Shown: positions 35,338 to 44,067 of the stretch, piece after piece
How the letters are laid out: each line of letters begins with the position of its first letter
Numbering within the stretch: the first letter of the stretch is position 1
DNA from: Pedobacter mucosus
Lineage (GTDB): Bacteria > Bacteroidota > Bacteroidia > Sphingobacteriales > Sphingobacteriaceae
DNA: 64,000 bases
Assembly: GCF_022200785.1 (NCBI RefSeq)
Contig: NZ_CP087585.1
Coordinates: 3,844,001 to 3,908,000, forward strand
Direction: 5' to 3'
Made by a program: the position numbers and the translations under genes
Notes under the pieces: generated by a model
What the model was told of the DNA's origin: nothing
Database searches by the model: none
Seen by the model: the letters and a program-made list of their open reading frames with translations, nothing else

Positions 35338-35836
35338 TTAGTATGGTTTTATGAAATTTAATCAGCATTTGCATAAAGCATTTCACCGTAATTTCATTTT
35401 TTTTGCTCAAAAATTATTGAAGTAAAAGTACAAAATAATTTGATTGATTTTAATGAAAAATAGCTTGATGAATAAACAGAAAACTGATTTAGGCTGGCGA
35501 ATTATATATTAATACGCAACATTTAAAAACATTGGCTAAGTAAAATAGATGAATTAAAAAAACAGATGATCAGTGTTCACTTCAAAACTGCCAAAGTATA
35601 AAATTATTTCAAACAGTCTCCTTTTCTTTGGCGAAGCTGCTTGCTTCAGCCTATTTAAAACCTACCTCACAATGCCGTTTTATAGAATAGATTAAAGGAT
35701 GCTAGATTGAGGATTTCCTTAACCCTTAAGCTTTTTGAGTATTTAATTAAGCAAGATTGCTTCGGCCTAAGTAAGTTTAGCTTGCATACAGGGCATCGAT
35801 AAATAACTCCTTCCCTTTGGGGAGGCTGGGTGGGGC
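35338..35836. other. Upstream region of the polysaccharide operon and repeat debris
   Basis: No gene is visible. On the minus strand a TACTTTTAC box at 35422-35430 with A/T-rich DNA upstream could be the operon promoter; the evidence is weak. Degraded B and D elements lie near 35640-35690 and 35788-35836. The D element (CCTTCCCTTTGGGGAGGCTG) touches the 3' end of the phosphatase gene, as at 20297-20330. Confidence 0.45.
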
Positions 35837-36586
35837 TTAAGCTTTTTCGTAAACAGAAAGCCCAAAAAGTTCTCTGTTTTTGAAATCATAATGACCCAGC
35901 AAATCAAATAATTTGCCAGATTGAACAGCAGATTTTAAGGTATCTAAATGTTTATCATGATGAAGATCTGTACCAGCTAAATCGTACATGTTCGCTTCTA
36001 ATAAAAATTCGGCCAATTGTTTTACTTCTTTTCCATAATAACCTAAAATCGATAATAGGTTAAGCTGCAATAAACAGCCCTTTTCCTTAAATCTTTTTAA
36101 CCTGGTTTTATCTTTAAAATAAAACGTATAACGTTCCGGATGAGCCAAAATTGGTTTATAGCCTTTTATTTCTAAATCAAAAATAGCCTGACTAACATTA
36201 GGGCTTTCTGTTAGGTAAGACATTTCTACCAAAAGATACTTGTTTTTAAGTGTACACATATCCTGATTAAGATCGAAATCTTGATTAATCATATATTCTG
36301 CACCAGCATCAAGTTTCATATCCACATTATGGATTAACATTTCGGCTAATAAAGATTCTTTTGCTGTATCAATTTTCTCCTTTGTATTTGGATATAATTC
36401 TTTATAGATATGTGGGGTACATAATAATTCCTCAAATCCTAATGATTGCAGAGACCTTACAAATCTTAATGAAGTAGCTAAATCTGGAGATCCATCATCT
36501 ATTCCAGGTAAAATATGAGAATGCATGTCTATTCCTAGCCAAGAAATATCGGTAATTTTTTTTCTTTTATTAAAGAAGCTTAACAT
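35837..36586 (-). CDS. PHP-family tyrosine-protein phosphatase (YwqE/CpsB-like)
   Basis: Metal-dependent phosphatase of 249 residues in the YwqE/CpsB/Wzb-type PHP family, which dephosphorylates the tyrosine tail of Wzc-like kinases. The first metal site is in GIDMHSHILPGIDDGSPDL near residue 20. LLCTPHIYKELYPN, AGAEYMINQDFD, LAHPERYTFY and LAGTDLHHDKHLD carry the remaining His and Asp ligands. Length matches YwqE. It is separated from the export-protein operon by a 500-bp gap, so it is probably transcribed alone. The cognate kinase is most likely the protein at the left window edge. Confidence 0.93.
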   Translation of the reverse strand: MLSFFNKRKKITDISWLGIDMHSHILPGIDDGSPDLATSLRFVRSLQSLGFEELLCTPHIYKELYPNTKEKIDTAKESLLAEMLIHNVDMKLDAGAEYMINQDFDLNQDMCTLKNKYLLVEMSYLTESPNVSQAIFDLEIKGYKPILAHPERYTFYFKDKTRLKRFKEKGCLLQLNLLSILGYYGKEVKQLAEFLLEANMYDLAGTDLHHDKHLDTLKSAVQSGKLFDLLGHYDFKNRELFGLSVYEKA

Positions 36587-36922
36587 ATAGTCAATATTTA
36601 CAAGAATGAAATAAATTATGAGCGAAAATTTAAAAACATTAACGTTTTAGCTAAATAACTCCCTGTTATTAAGCATAATAACGTGTATTATTAACAAAAA
36701 ATAAAAAATAAGCCTTAGCAGGGAGATTTTACTAAAAATATGTTTGGTAACTGTTACAAACATAATCAATTAATAACAAGACTGCGTATTAATCGTGTTA
36801 ATTAAAAATTAAATTTTTAGATATACAATACCTAGTTTTAGGTATTTAAGGATAAGAAATCGTATGTAAAATGCAAATAAACGCTATTGGCAAAAACTGA
36901 TTATATGTCTTTATCTGATTAT
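36587..36922. other. Upstream region of the phosphatase gene
   Basis: A 336-bp AT-rich gap with no gene. An inverted repeat CTCCCTG (36659-36665) / CAGGGAG (36719-36725) lies 73-139 bp before the phosphatase start, with GTAACTGTTAC nearby at about 36749. These could shape a leader or bind a regulator; nothing more can be said. Confidence 0.4.
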
Positions 36923-38206
36923 TTATAATCTCGCATCCACCAAACTTCTATTGATGAATGATTTCGTATCAAACAGAATTCCATCGGGTTGCTTTAATGC
37001 GGTATAATCTAAATCTAAAAATTGTGAATGTGCAACGGCTAAAATTATGGCATCGTAAGATTTCAATGCTTCTTTGTTAATTAAATTTATTCCATATTCC
37101 TGCTGTACAGCCTCAGCATTTGCCCATGGATCAAAAACATCAATGGTTAAACTGAATGATAATAGTTCTTTATAAATGTCAATTACCCTCGTGTTTCTGG
37201 TATCAGGGCAATTTTCTTTAAACGCAAAACCCAGAATTAAAACTTTTCCACCGTTAATTGCCTTTTTCCTGGCAATAAGCATTTTAATGATTTTGTTAGC
37301 GATGAACATGCCCATATTATCATTTACTCTTCTACCAGATAGAATAACTTCTGGTTTATATCCTAATGACTCTGATTTATAAGCAAGGTAATAGGGATCT
37401 ACACCAATGCAATGGCCACCAACAAGGCCAGGTTTAAAATTGAGGAAATTCCATTTTGTTGCTGCAGCAGCTAAAACATCTGAAGTATCAATTTCCATCT
37501 TATCGAAAATAAGCGCCAATTCATTAACAAAAGAAATATTTACATCCCGTTGTGCGTTTTCAATGGCTTTTGATGCCTCAGCAACTTTAATACTGGGTGC
37601 CAGATGAGTACCAGCAACAATTATGGATGCATATAAATCGTTTACCTCTTTGGCAATTTCAGGATTGGAACCAGAAGTAACCTTTTTAATTTTAGTAAGG
37701 GTATTAATTTTATCGCCTGGATTGATACGTTCAGGAGAGTATCCACAGAAGAAATCTACATTGTATCTTAGATCAGATACGCTTTCCAGTAAGGGTACAC
37801 AATCCTCCTCTGTACAACCTGGATAAACGGTAGATTCGTAAATTACCAAATCCCCTTTCTTTAAAATAGAGCCAAGCATTTTAGTAGCTTCGAGCAAGGG
37901 TGCTAAATCAGGATATTTATGGCTATCTATTGGGGTTGGAACGGTTACAATATAGACATTGCACCTTGTAATTTCTGATAACTTAAAAGATAAAGTTAAA
38001 CCTGCAGAATCATTGGTATCAACAAGAACATTTTTAAGATCTATTAAATTTGCTTCGTAGGTTTGGTCTTCAATTTTATTTAACTCAGCAATTCGATCTG
38101 CATTAATATCAAAACCAACTACCTTATATTTTTTAGCAAACTCAATGGCTAAAGGTAAACCTACATAACCCAAACCAATAATGGCAATTTGTTTATTTTC
38201 AATCAT
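36923..38206 (-). CDS. UDP-N-acetylhexosamine 6-dehydrogenase (WbpO/TviB-like)
   Basis: Nucleotide-sugar dehydrogenase of 427 residues that oxidises C6 of a UDP-HexNAc to the uronic acid in two NAD steps. IAIIGLGYVGLPLAIEFA is the NAD fold. TVPTPIDSHKYPDLAPL and YESTVYPGCTEEDC are the loops typical of the WbpO/TviB/CapL branch. The catalytic cysteine is in GGHCIGVDPYYL near residue 265. RNTRVIDIYKEL lies in the C-terminal domain. It stands alone between the phosphatase gene and a long repeat-filled gap. It predicts an N-acetylhexosaminuronic acid in the polymer; GlcNAc or GalNAc specificity cannot be decided. Confidence 0.92.
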   Translation of the reverse strand: MIENKQIAIIGLGYVGLPLAIEFAKKYKVVGFDINADRIAELNKIEDQTYEANLIDLKNVLVDTNDSAGLTLSFKLSEITRCNVYIVTVPTPIDSHKYPDLAPLLEATKMLGSILKKGDLVIYESTVYPGCTEEDCVPLLESVSDLRYNVDFFCGYSPERINPGDKINTLTKIKKVTSGSNPEIAKEVNDLYASIIVAGTHLAPSIKVAEASKAIENAQRDVNISFVNELALIFDKMEIDTSDVLAAAATKWNFLNFKPGLVGGHCIGVDPYYLAYKSESLGYKPEVILSGRRVNDNMGMFIANKIIKMLIARKKAINGGKVLILGFAFKENCPDTRNTRVIDIYKELLSFSLTIDVFDPWANAEAVQQEYGINLINKEALKSYDAIILAVAHSQFLDLDYTALKQPDGILFDTKSFINRSLVDARL

Positions 38207-38830
38207 GGATAATTACTAATGGCACAAAGATAGTTTTTTATGTAAATATCGTTTGTTAATCTAGCTAGCAAGAAACTATTAACATCCCTTTGCTCAGTTC
38301 AGCATCCTAGTGGCACCATCTTTTGGTTTAGCCCATAAGAAGCAAACCGAGTTTTTCATCGAACTCATAAATGCCATTAAAAATTGAGAACAGATGAATA
38401 AAGCTAAAAGGCTTCCCGAAAGCTTGGGACAGGCAGATCTGATCTCGGATAAATTCGTAAAAGCTTTTAAGTCGTCAGCACAAGCCCCGATTAATCGCCC
38501 GGCTTGGCGCCGGAGAACCTAGTACTTTTGGCTTAGCCCAAAAGTGACCAAAAACCCAAGGCTTCCCGAAGGCTCGGGACAGGCGGATCCGATGTCGGAT
38601 AAATTCGTAAAAGCTTTTAAGCCGTCAGCACAAGTCCTATGAAGGATCGGGAATGCGTGCTGCCTGATACTATGGTGAAATAAAATCTATCGATTAAAGC
38701 TTTAACGTTTTCTCCTTCCATCATATCCTAGGCCATTCTTAGCATCCGTAAATGCGATGGTATAAAACTCAAGGCTTGCTAATAAATTTAAAATGGGTTT
38801 AAAGTAATAATCAACAAAGCAAGTCCCAAC

Positions 38831-39090
38831 TAACGTTAACCTCAACCTTTATTACTTCGCCCGCTTTTCCTGAGCAGCGGAAAAAAATCTGGAAGGCTGG
38901 GTTGAGCGTTGGAAGAAGGCCTGGATTTTATTCGTTTCGATCCTTCATCGAAACCCAAGCCTGAGCTGCCTTCCAGATTTTTGCGTAATGGCTTGTGCGG
39001 CAAAGCTGCCTAACGGAAAAGTGAAGCGCTTTGGACACTTTGGCGCCAGCAAAGTGGCATGCCCGCCGGCATAGAGGCGAAGAAAAGTTG
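38831..39090. repeat. Long structured direct repeat, copy 1
   Basis: About 260 bp nearly identical to 39312-39557. Its core is a 100-bp element bounded by a perfect 15-bp inverted repeat, AAAAATCTGGAAGGC (38883-38897) and GCCTTCCAGATTTTT (38968-38982). Inside it is a second hairpin, TTTCGAT-CCTTC-ATCGAAA. After the element comes CTTGTGCGGCAAAGCTGCC and a GC-rich tail ending in GGCGAAGAAAAGTTG. No open frame spans it. Confidence 0.8.
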
Positions 39091-39311
39091 TTTTTACTCG
39101 GCTCACCGCCACCGAATGGCTCGTTTTTTATTCCTGATAAAAAACAAACAACCGAGCATTTGCGAGCTCATGAATACAAATAAAGACATTAACAACAAAT
39201 GAATAATAAAGGCTTGCCGAAGGCTCGGGACAGATGAGATGCAAAGCTTATAGATTACATGGTTAAGCCTTCTGCACGATGCCAATGAAAAACAATCTTT
39301 AACACAATTAC

Positions 39312-39557
39312 TAACGTTAATATCTCACCTGCTTTTCCTGAGCAGCGGAAAAAAATCTGGAAGGCTGGGTTGAGCATTGGAAGAAGGCCTGGATTTTATT
39401 CGTTTCGATCCTTCATCGAAACCCAAGCCTGAGCTGCCTTCCAGATTTTTGTGTAAGGACTTGTGCGGCAAAGCTGCCTAATGGAAAAGTAAAGCGCTTT
39501 GGACACTTTGGCGCCAGCAATTGGCATGCCCGCCGGCATAAAGGCGAAGAAAAATTG
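39312..39557. repeat. Long structured direct repeat, copy 2
   Basis: Second copy of the element at 38831-39090, 481 bp further on. The 15-bp inverted arms are intact (39351-39365 and 39436-39450) and the spacing is again 100 bp. The few differences from copy 1 fall outside the arms. A shorter relative (CTTTCGGAGCAATG, then GGAAGGCTGGG) lies near 43453-43495. Confidence 0.8.
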
Positions 39558-39780
39558 TTGTGCATCTAAGCTCTAAACTAGAAAATGAGTTTTACTTAGT
39601 CAACTAAAAAATACTTATGACTGTTTGTTTTTTGCGTAAAAGATAAATACTTCGCAAATTTAAAAAGCAACCAAATGTGGATTGGTTTGGCTAGCTCAAA
39701 GTCAGCCTCACAATGACGATCAGGCGAGGGCATCAAAACCTTTATTTATCGGAGGAAAATAATAAGCCCATATTTAAATA

Positions 39781-39806
39781 AAAAAGGCAGAGTTACCTCT
39801 GCCTTC
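39781..39806 (-). terminator. Intrinsic terminator of the dTDP-rhamnose operon
   Basis: A perfect 9-bp stem AAGGCAGAG (39784-39792) / CTCTGCCTT (39797-39805) with a TTAC loop, 9 bp past the rfbA stop. On the minus strand it is followed by TTTTTTATTTAAA. It closes the rmlBCDA operon. Confidence 0.85.
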
Positions 39807-39814
39807 ATTAATTA

Positions 39815-40675
39815 TTATTTTATCTGCTTAAGCAAATAACTTCCATAACCACTTTTAACCAGTGGCGTTGCAATTGCCTTTAATTGTTCTGAATCAATAA
39901 AGCCCATTCTATAGGCGATTTCCTCAATACAACCAATTTTTAATCCTTGACGTTCTTCAATGATTTGTACAAACTGACCAGCTTGCATCAACGAAGTAAA
40001 AGTTCCTGTATCTAACCAAGCTGTACCACGACTTAAAACGCCAACCTTTAATTTACCACGTTCCAAGTAAACACGATTGATGTCGGTTATTTCGTATTCA
40101 CCTCTAGGAGATGGTTTAATATTTTTAGCAATTTCTACCACTTCATTATCATAGAAATATAATCCAGGAACAGCATAATCTGATTTAGGGTTTTCTGGCT
40201 TCTCTTCAATCGAAATCGCTTTTTTATCTGCATCAAACTCAACTACGCCATAACGCTCAGGATCTGCAACCTGATAAGCGAATACAACACCACCTTCAGG
40301 ATCAGAACTGGCCTGTAGCAATTTCGCCATTCCATCTCCATGGAAAATATTATCTCCTAAAACCAAGGCAACTTTATCTTTCCCGATAAACTCTTCTCCA
40401 ATTACAAAAGCTTGGGCAAGTCCGTTTGGTTCTGCTTGTACGGCATATGTAAATTTGCAACCTAAAGATGTTCCATCACCCAATAATTTTTCGAAATTTG
40501 GAAGATCATGTGGTGTTGATATAATTAAAACCTCTTTAATTCCAGCCAACATCAAGGTAGACAATGGATAATAAATCATTGGCTTATCATAAACCGGCAT
40601 CATTTGCTTACTACATGCTAAAGTTAGTGGGTGCAAACGTGTTCCACTGCCACCTGCCAAGATTATACCTTTCAT
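39815..40675 (-). CDS. rfbA: Glucose-1-phosphate thymidylyltransferase
   Basis: RmlA, 286 residues: makes dTDP-glucose from dTTP and glucose-1-phosphate, the first step of dTDP-L-rhamnose synthesis. The nucleotidyltransferase signature is [20 protein letters not shown], followed by [33 protein letters not shown] carries the metal-binding Asp, and [20 protein letters not shown] binds the sugar. Length is normal. It is the last gene of the rmlBCDA operon, 34 bp after rfbD, and a strong terminator follows. The same set at one locus strongly implies rhamnose in the polymer. Confidence 0.97.
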   Translation of the reverse strand: MKGIILAGGSGTRLHPLTLACSKQMMPVYDKPMIYYPLSTLMLAGIKEVLIISTPHDLPNFEKLLGDGTSLGCKFTYAVQAEPNGLAQAFVIGEEFIGKDKVALVLGDNIFHGDGMAKLLQASSDPEGGVVFAYQVADPERYGVVEFDADKKAISIEEKPENPKSDYAVPGLYFYDNEVVEIAKNIKPSPRGEYEITDINRVYLERGKLKVGVLSRGTAWLDTGTFTSLMQAGQFVQIIEERQGLKIGCIEEIAYRMGFIDSEQLKAIATPLVKSGYGSYLLKQIK

Positions 40676-40709
40676 ATACTGCTATTTGGTTTTTATTTAA
40701 ATATTTTAT

Positions 40710-41570
40710 TTATTGAGCTTTTATTTTTGAGATACATTCAACCACGCTATCTCTCCAATAAGGAATGCTGATGTTAAATGTTGTCTTTATTTTAGTTTTA
40801 TCCATTACTGAAAATGCAGGTCTGGCCGCTTTCGCAGGATAAGCCGAACCAGGGATAGGGTTTGCTTTTACTTGTGTTCCGCTGATATCGAATATGGCTT
40901 TTGCAAAGTCGTACCACGAGGTTACGCCTTCATTGCTATAGTGATATAAACCATACTCAGTGCTTTTCGAGTCGATGATGTCATAAATGACATTGGCCAA
41001 ATCGATGGCATAGGTTGGCGTACCTACCTGATCGGCGATAATACCCAATTCATCACGTTCAGCCCCTAACTTCAACATCGTTTTTACGAAGTTATTGGCA
41101 TATTCAGAATACAACCAGCTGGTACGAAGAATAAAATGAGCAGCTAAAATCGATTCTACCGCCTTTTCTCCATCCAATTTGGTTACACCATAAACGTTGA
41201 TTGGATTTGCAATATCATCTTCTTTTAAAAGTTTGATCTCGTTACCTTCGAAAACAAAATCAGTTGATACGTGAACCAGTATTGCATTGCTGTTTTCACA
41301 GGCGGTCGCTAGATTAGCAGCACCCGTTTCATTAACAGCTTTAGCCAGTTCAACCTCATCTTCTGCTTTATCAACAGCTGTATAAGCGGCACAATTAATT
41401 ACATAGTCTGGCTTTTCACTTGCCAATAAGGTATTTAAAGCTTCAGCATTTAAAATATTACCATCCTGTTCATTTGGAAAAACGACGGTTGTAATAGCTC
41501 TACGTTCGGCAACGATTTTTAAACATTGACCCAATTGCCCTCCAGCACCAATTACTAAAATCTTACTCAT
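40710..41570 (-). CDS. rfbD: dTDP-4-dehydrorhamnose reductase
   Basis: RmlD, 286 residues: the NADPH-dependent last step giving dTDP-L-rhamnose. The Rossmann motif is LVIGAGGQLGQCLKIVAER. VINCAAYTAVDKAEDE and HVSTDFVFEGN are typical, the catalytic Tyr-x3-Lys is in INVYGVTKLDGEKAV, and YHYSNEGVTSWYDFAKAIF is the substrate-binding region. It lies 2 bp after rfbC. The other RmlD-like protein at 29850-30683 is more divergent and paired with an FnlA-like enzyme, so this is the true rhamnose-pathway reductase. Confidence 0.95.
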   Translation of the reverse strand: MSKILVIGAGGQLGQCLKIVAERRAITTVVFPNEQDGNILNAEALNTLLASEKPDYVINCAAYTAVDKAEDEVELAKAVNETGAANLATACENSNAILVHVSTDFVFEGNEIKLLKEDDIANPINVYGVTKLDGEKAVESILAAHFILRTSWLYSEYANNFVKTMLKLGAERDELGIIADQVGTPTYAIDLANVIYDIIDSKSTEYGLYHYSNEGVTSWYDFAKAIFDISGTQVKANPIPGSAYPAKAARPAFSVMDKTKIKTTFNISIPYWRDSVVECISKIKAQ

Positions 41571-41572
41571 AA

Positions 41573-42112
41573 TTATAAAGAAGAAAATGAATTTAAAATA
41601 AGATCCTTATCAGAAATCGCTTGTTTGTATTCAGGAATTAACCAATCGATATTTAATTCAGGGTCGTTAAAAATAACACCCTGCTCTGCTCCTTTATTGT
41701 AGAAATTATCACATTTATAAAAGAATTCTGCAGTTTCGCTTAATACAGAAAATCCGTGAAGAAATCCTCTAGGCACATAAAGCTGAAAATTATTTTCTGC
41801 ACTTAACTTTATGGCAAAGTGTTTTCCGTAGGTTGGCGAACTCGGACGGGCATCTACAGCAACATCTAAAACCTCTCCTTTTAATACACGAACCAATTTC
41901 GCTTGTGCAAATTCACCACTTTGAGCATGTAAACCCCTAATTACACCATAAGAAGAAAAGGATTGGTTATCCTGAACAAAATTGCCTGATAAGCCTGTTT
42001 TTTCTTCAAATGTATTTTTGTTAAAGCTTTCGAAAAAATATCCCCTGGGATCCTGAAAAATCCTCGGTTTAATAATTACACAATCTTTTAATCCCGTTTG
42101 CTCGATTTCCAT
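41573..42112 (-). CDS. rfbC: dTDP-4-dehydrorhamnose 3,5-epimerase
   Basis: RmlC, 179 residues, a cupin that epimerises C3 and C5 of the 4-keto intermediate. FQDPRGYFFESFNKNTFEE opens the family signature. FVQDNQSFSSYGVIRGLHAQ contains the catalytic His, and VLDVAVDARPSSPTYGKH and VPRGFLHGFSVLSE complete it. The motif reads RGLHAQ, where many homologues have RGLHYQ or RGLHFQ, a modest variation. It overlaps rfbB by one base (TAATG). Confidence 0.95.
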   Translation of the reverse strand: MEIEQTGLKDCVIIKPRIFQDPRGYFFESFNKNTFEEKTGLSGNFVQDNQSFSSYGVIRGLHAQSGEFAQAKLVRVLKGEVLDVAVDARPSSPTYGKHFAIKLSAENNFQLYVPRGFLHGFSVLSETAEFFYKCDNFYNKGAEQGVIFNDPELNIDWLIPEYKQAISDKDLILNSFSSL

Positions 42113-43164
42113 TATTTGCTACTGTATTGTTGATCATAATACGATTGATAATTACCTGATGTAACGTTATTTAACCACTCTTCATTTTGAAGATACCAGT
42201 CAACGGTTTTCGCTAAACCTTCTTCAAATTGTAAACTTGGCACCCAATCTAACTGGTTTTGAAGTTTCGATGAATCAATTGCGTAACGCAAATCATGTCC
42301 TGCTCTATCGGTTACATAGGTAATTAATTTTGCAGATTCTCCAGCCTCACGACCTAATTTTTGATCCATGATCGTACACAATAGGTTAATCAGGTCTATA
42401 TTTTTCCATTCGTTATGGCCACCGATGTTATAAGTATCGCCAGTTTTAGAATTGTGAAAAATAACATCGATTGCACGGGCATGATCTTCTACCCATAACC
42501 AATCACGAATATTTTCACCTTTACCATATACCGGAACAGGTTTGTTATTTTTGATGTTATTGATGGCTAAAGGAATAAGTTTCTCAGGAAAATGATGAGA
42601 ACCATAGTTGTTTGAACAATTAGAGATTACGCAGTCCATTCCGTAAGTATCATGATAAGCCCTTACAAAATGATCGGAGCTTGCTTTCGAAGCAGAGTAT
42701 GGGCTATGTGGATCGTAAGCAGTCGTTTCTGTAAACATGCCTTCGTCTCCTAAAGCACCGTAAACTTCATCAGTACTTACGTGATAAAATCTTTTTTTGT
42801 CGTAATCACCTTTCCAGAATTCTCTTGCTGAATTTAGCAAATTTACTGTTCCGATTACATTTGTAATTACAAAGGCAGTAGGATCAATAATGGAACGATC
42901 TACATGACTTTCTGCAGCCAAATGAATTACAGCGTCGAAGTTTTCTGCTTTAAATAATGTATTCATCGCTTCAGCATCCGTAATATCTTCTTTTACAAAG
43001 CGATAATTTGGCTTGTTTTCAACGTCAGTTAAGTTGGCTAGATTACCAGCATAGGTAAGTACATCAAGATTTACAATCTCATACTGAGGGTAGTTGTTTA
43101 CAAAACGACGTACCACATGTGAACCGATGAAGCCTGCGCCTCCGGTGATTAGAATTTTTTTCAC
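42112..43164 (-). CDS. rfbB: dTDP-glucose 4,6-dehydratase
   Basis: RmlB, 350 residues, first gene of the rhamnose operon. The NAD motif is ILITGGAGFIGSHVVRRF. HLAAESHVDRSI, the catalytic VSTDEVYGALG (Thr-Asp-Glu), and PYSASKASSDHFVRAYHDTYG (Tyr-x3-Lys) follow, then SNNYGSHHFPEKLIPL and DWLWVEDHARAI. It converts dTDP-glucose to dTDP-4-keto-6-deoxyglucose. The operon continues without gaps into rfbC. Upstream lies a 336-bp AT-rich region where the promoter must be, but I could not single out a convincing box. Confidence 0.97.
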   Translation of the reverse strand: MKKILITGGAGFIGSHVVRRFVNNYPQYEIVNLDVLTYAGNLANLTDVENKPNYRFVKEDITDAEAMNTLFKAENFDAVIHLAAESHVDRSIIDPTAFVITNVIGTVNLLNSAREFWKGDYDKKRFYHVSTDEVYGALGDEGMFTETTAYDPHSPYSASKASSDHFVRAYHDTYGMDCVISNCSNNYGSHHFPEKLIPLAINNIKNNKPVPVYGKGENIRDWLWVEDHARAIDVIFHNSKTGDTYNIGGHNEWKNIDLINLLCTIMDQKLGREAGESAKLITYVTDRAGHDLRYAIDSSKLQNQLDWVPSLQFEEGLAKTVDWYLQNEEWLNNVTSGNYQSYYDQQYSSK

Positions 43165-43500
43165 AGTTATTTTATGATTTTCAATTCGCTAAAGTAACAT
43201 AGATTTGACAAATAACCAACTTATAAAGCAAAAGAGCTTAAGATTTTTTCAATTATCCCTAAGGCATCATCTTTAAAATAAAGTTGAATATTGTAAAAAT
43301 ATGTAAAGCAGCTGTAAAGTAGCTCGCTACATTAAGATTGATTATTTAATTTTTATTTACGGCTATGCATAAATAAATAAAGCATCAGAAATAAATAAAA
43401 TGAAAAATCAATCCATTTTCCTTGACTTATATTTCTCTTATTAATAGCTCCCTTGCTTTCGGAGCAATGTTTTAATTATATCGGAAGGCTGGGATAAGGA
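43165..43500. other. Gap upstream of rfbB
   Basis: AT-rich, no gene. It must hold the rfb operon promoter. Near 43453-43495 is a fragment related to the repeat at 38.8 and 39.3 kb (CTTTCGGAGCAATG then GGAAGGCTGGG), abutting the end of the next minus-strand gene. Confidence 0.4.
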
Positions 43501-44067
43501 TTACATCTCCGCAACCGAATTTTCCAATTCCTTGTACCATGCTTCACCGTATTTTCTAATCAAGGGTGTTTTTAGGAAACTATAAACCGGAACTTTTAAT
43601 TCTCTCCCAAAAGTACAGGCATCATGGCAAATGTGCCATCTGTCATAATTAAGCACCTCAAATTCCGGGTATTTTGTGATCCGAATGGGATAAAGGTGAC
43701 AGGAAATGGGTTTTTGCCATTCTACTATTCCTTGCTCATATGCCTTTTCTATAGCGCATTTAGTAATGCCTCCTTCAAACAAAACGTAGGCGCATTCTTT
43801 ATTCGTGTCTACACATGGAGTAGTTAGGTCGCCATCTTCATCAACAACATAAACACCTTGCTCTTCAATTGCCTTGATTCCCTTTTCATTTAAAAGGTGT
43901 TTAATTTTCGGATATATTTCTGCTAAAATCGCGGTTTCATCATGATCTAAAGGTGCACCCGAATCACCTTCCACACAACATATTCCCTTACATTTACTTA
44001 AATTGCAAACAAAGTTTTCTTTTAAAACATCTTCGTGCACCAGCACCTGTTCTACTTCTATCATCAT
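43501..44067 (-). CDS. DUF3109 family cysteine-rich protein
   Basis: A 188-residue cytoplasmic protein of the Bacteroidota DUF3109 family, function unknown. Conserved cysteines suggest a metal or Fe-S site: NFVCNLSKCKGICCVEGD near residues 20-33, TPCVDTNKECAYV near 83-93, TKCAIEKAYEQG and KPISCHLYPIRI, then WHICHDAC. The arrangement resembles the YkgJ-type zinc or iron cluster family. It starts MMIEVEQ with two consecutive ATGs; the first overlaps the stop of the preceding DUF3108 gene (TAATG), so the pair is translationally coupled. No direct link to the polysaccharide genes is visible. Confidence 0.88.
   Translation of the reverse strand: MMIEVEQVLVHEDVLKENFVCNLSKCKGICCVEGDSGAPLDHDETAILAEIYPKIKHLLNEKGIKAIEEQGVYVVDEDGDLTTPCVDTNKECAYVLFEGGITKCAIEKAYEQGIVEWQKPISCHLYPIRITKYPEFEVLNYDRWHICHDACTFGRELKVPVYSFLKTPLIRKYGEAWYKELENSVAEM

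Larger units (their letters stand above)
38207..39780. repeat. 1.6-kb gene-free gap with large structured repeats
   Basis: No coding region is supported. Two blocks share AAGCTTTTAAG(T/C)CGTCAGCACAAG preceded by GGATAAATTCGTAA and a CTTCCCGAA...GGGACAGG segment (about 38405-38490 and 38560-38635). A truncated version starts near 39210. The long direct repeats at 38831-39090 and 39312-39557 are listed separately. A decayed A element (GCGTAAAAGATAAATACTTCGC) lies near 39636. Confidence 0.7.

Noticed and set aside
39103..39285. 60-codon minus-strand frame between the two structured repeats
   Set aside because: Composition is that of repeat-derived DNA and there is no ribosome-binding context or recognisable domain.
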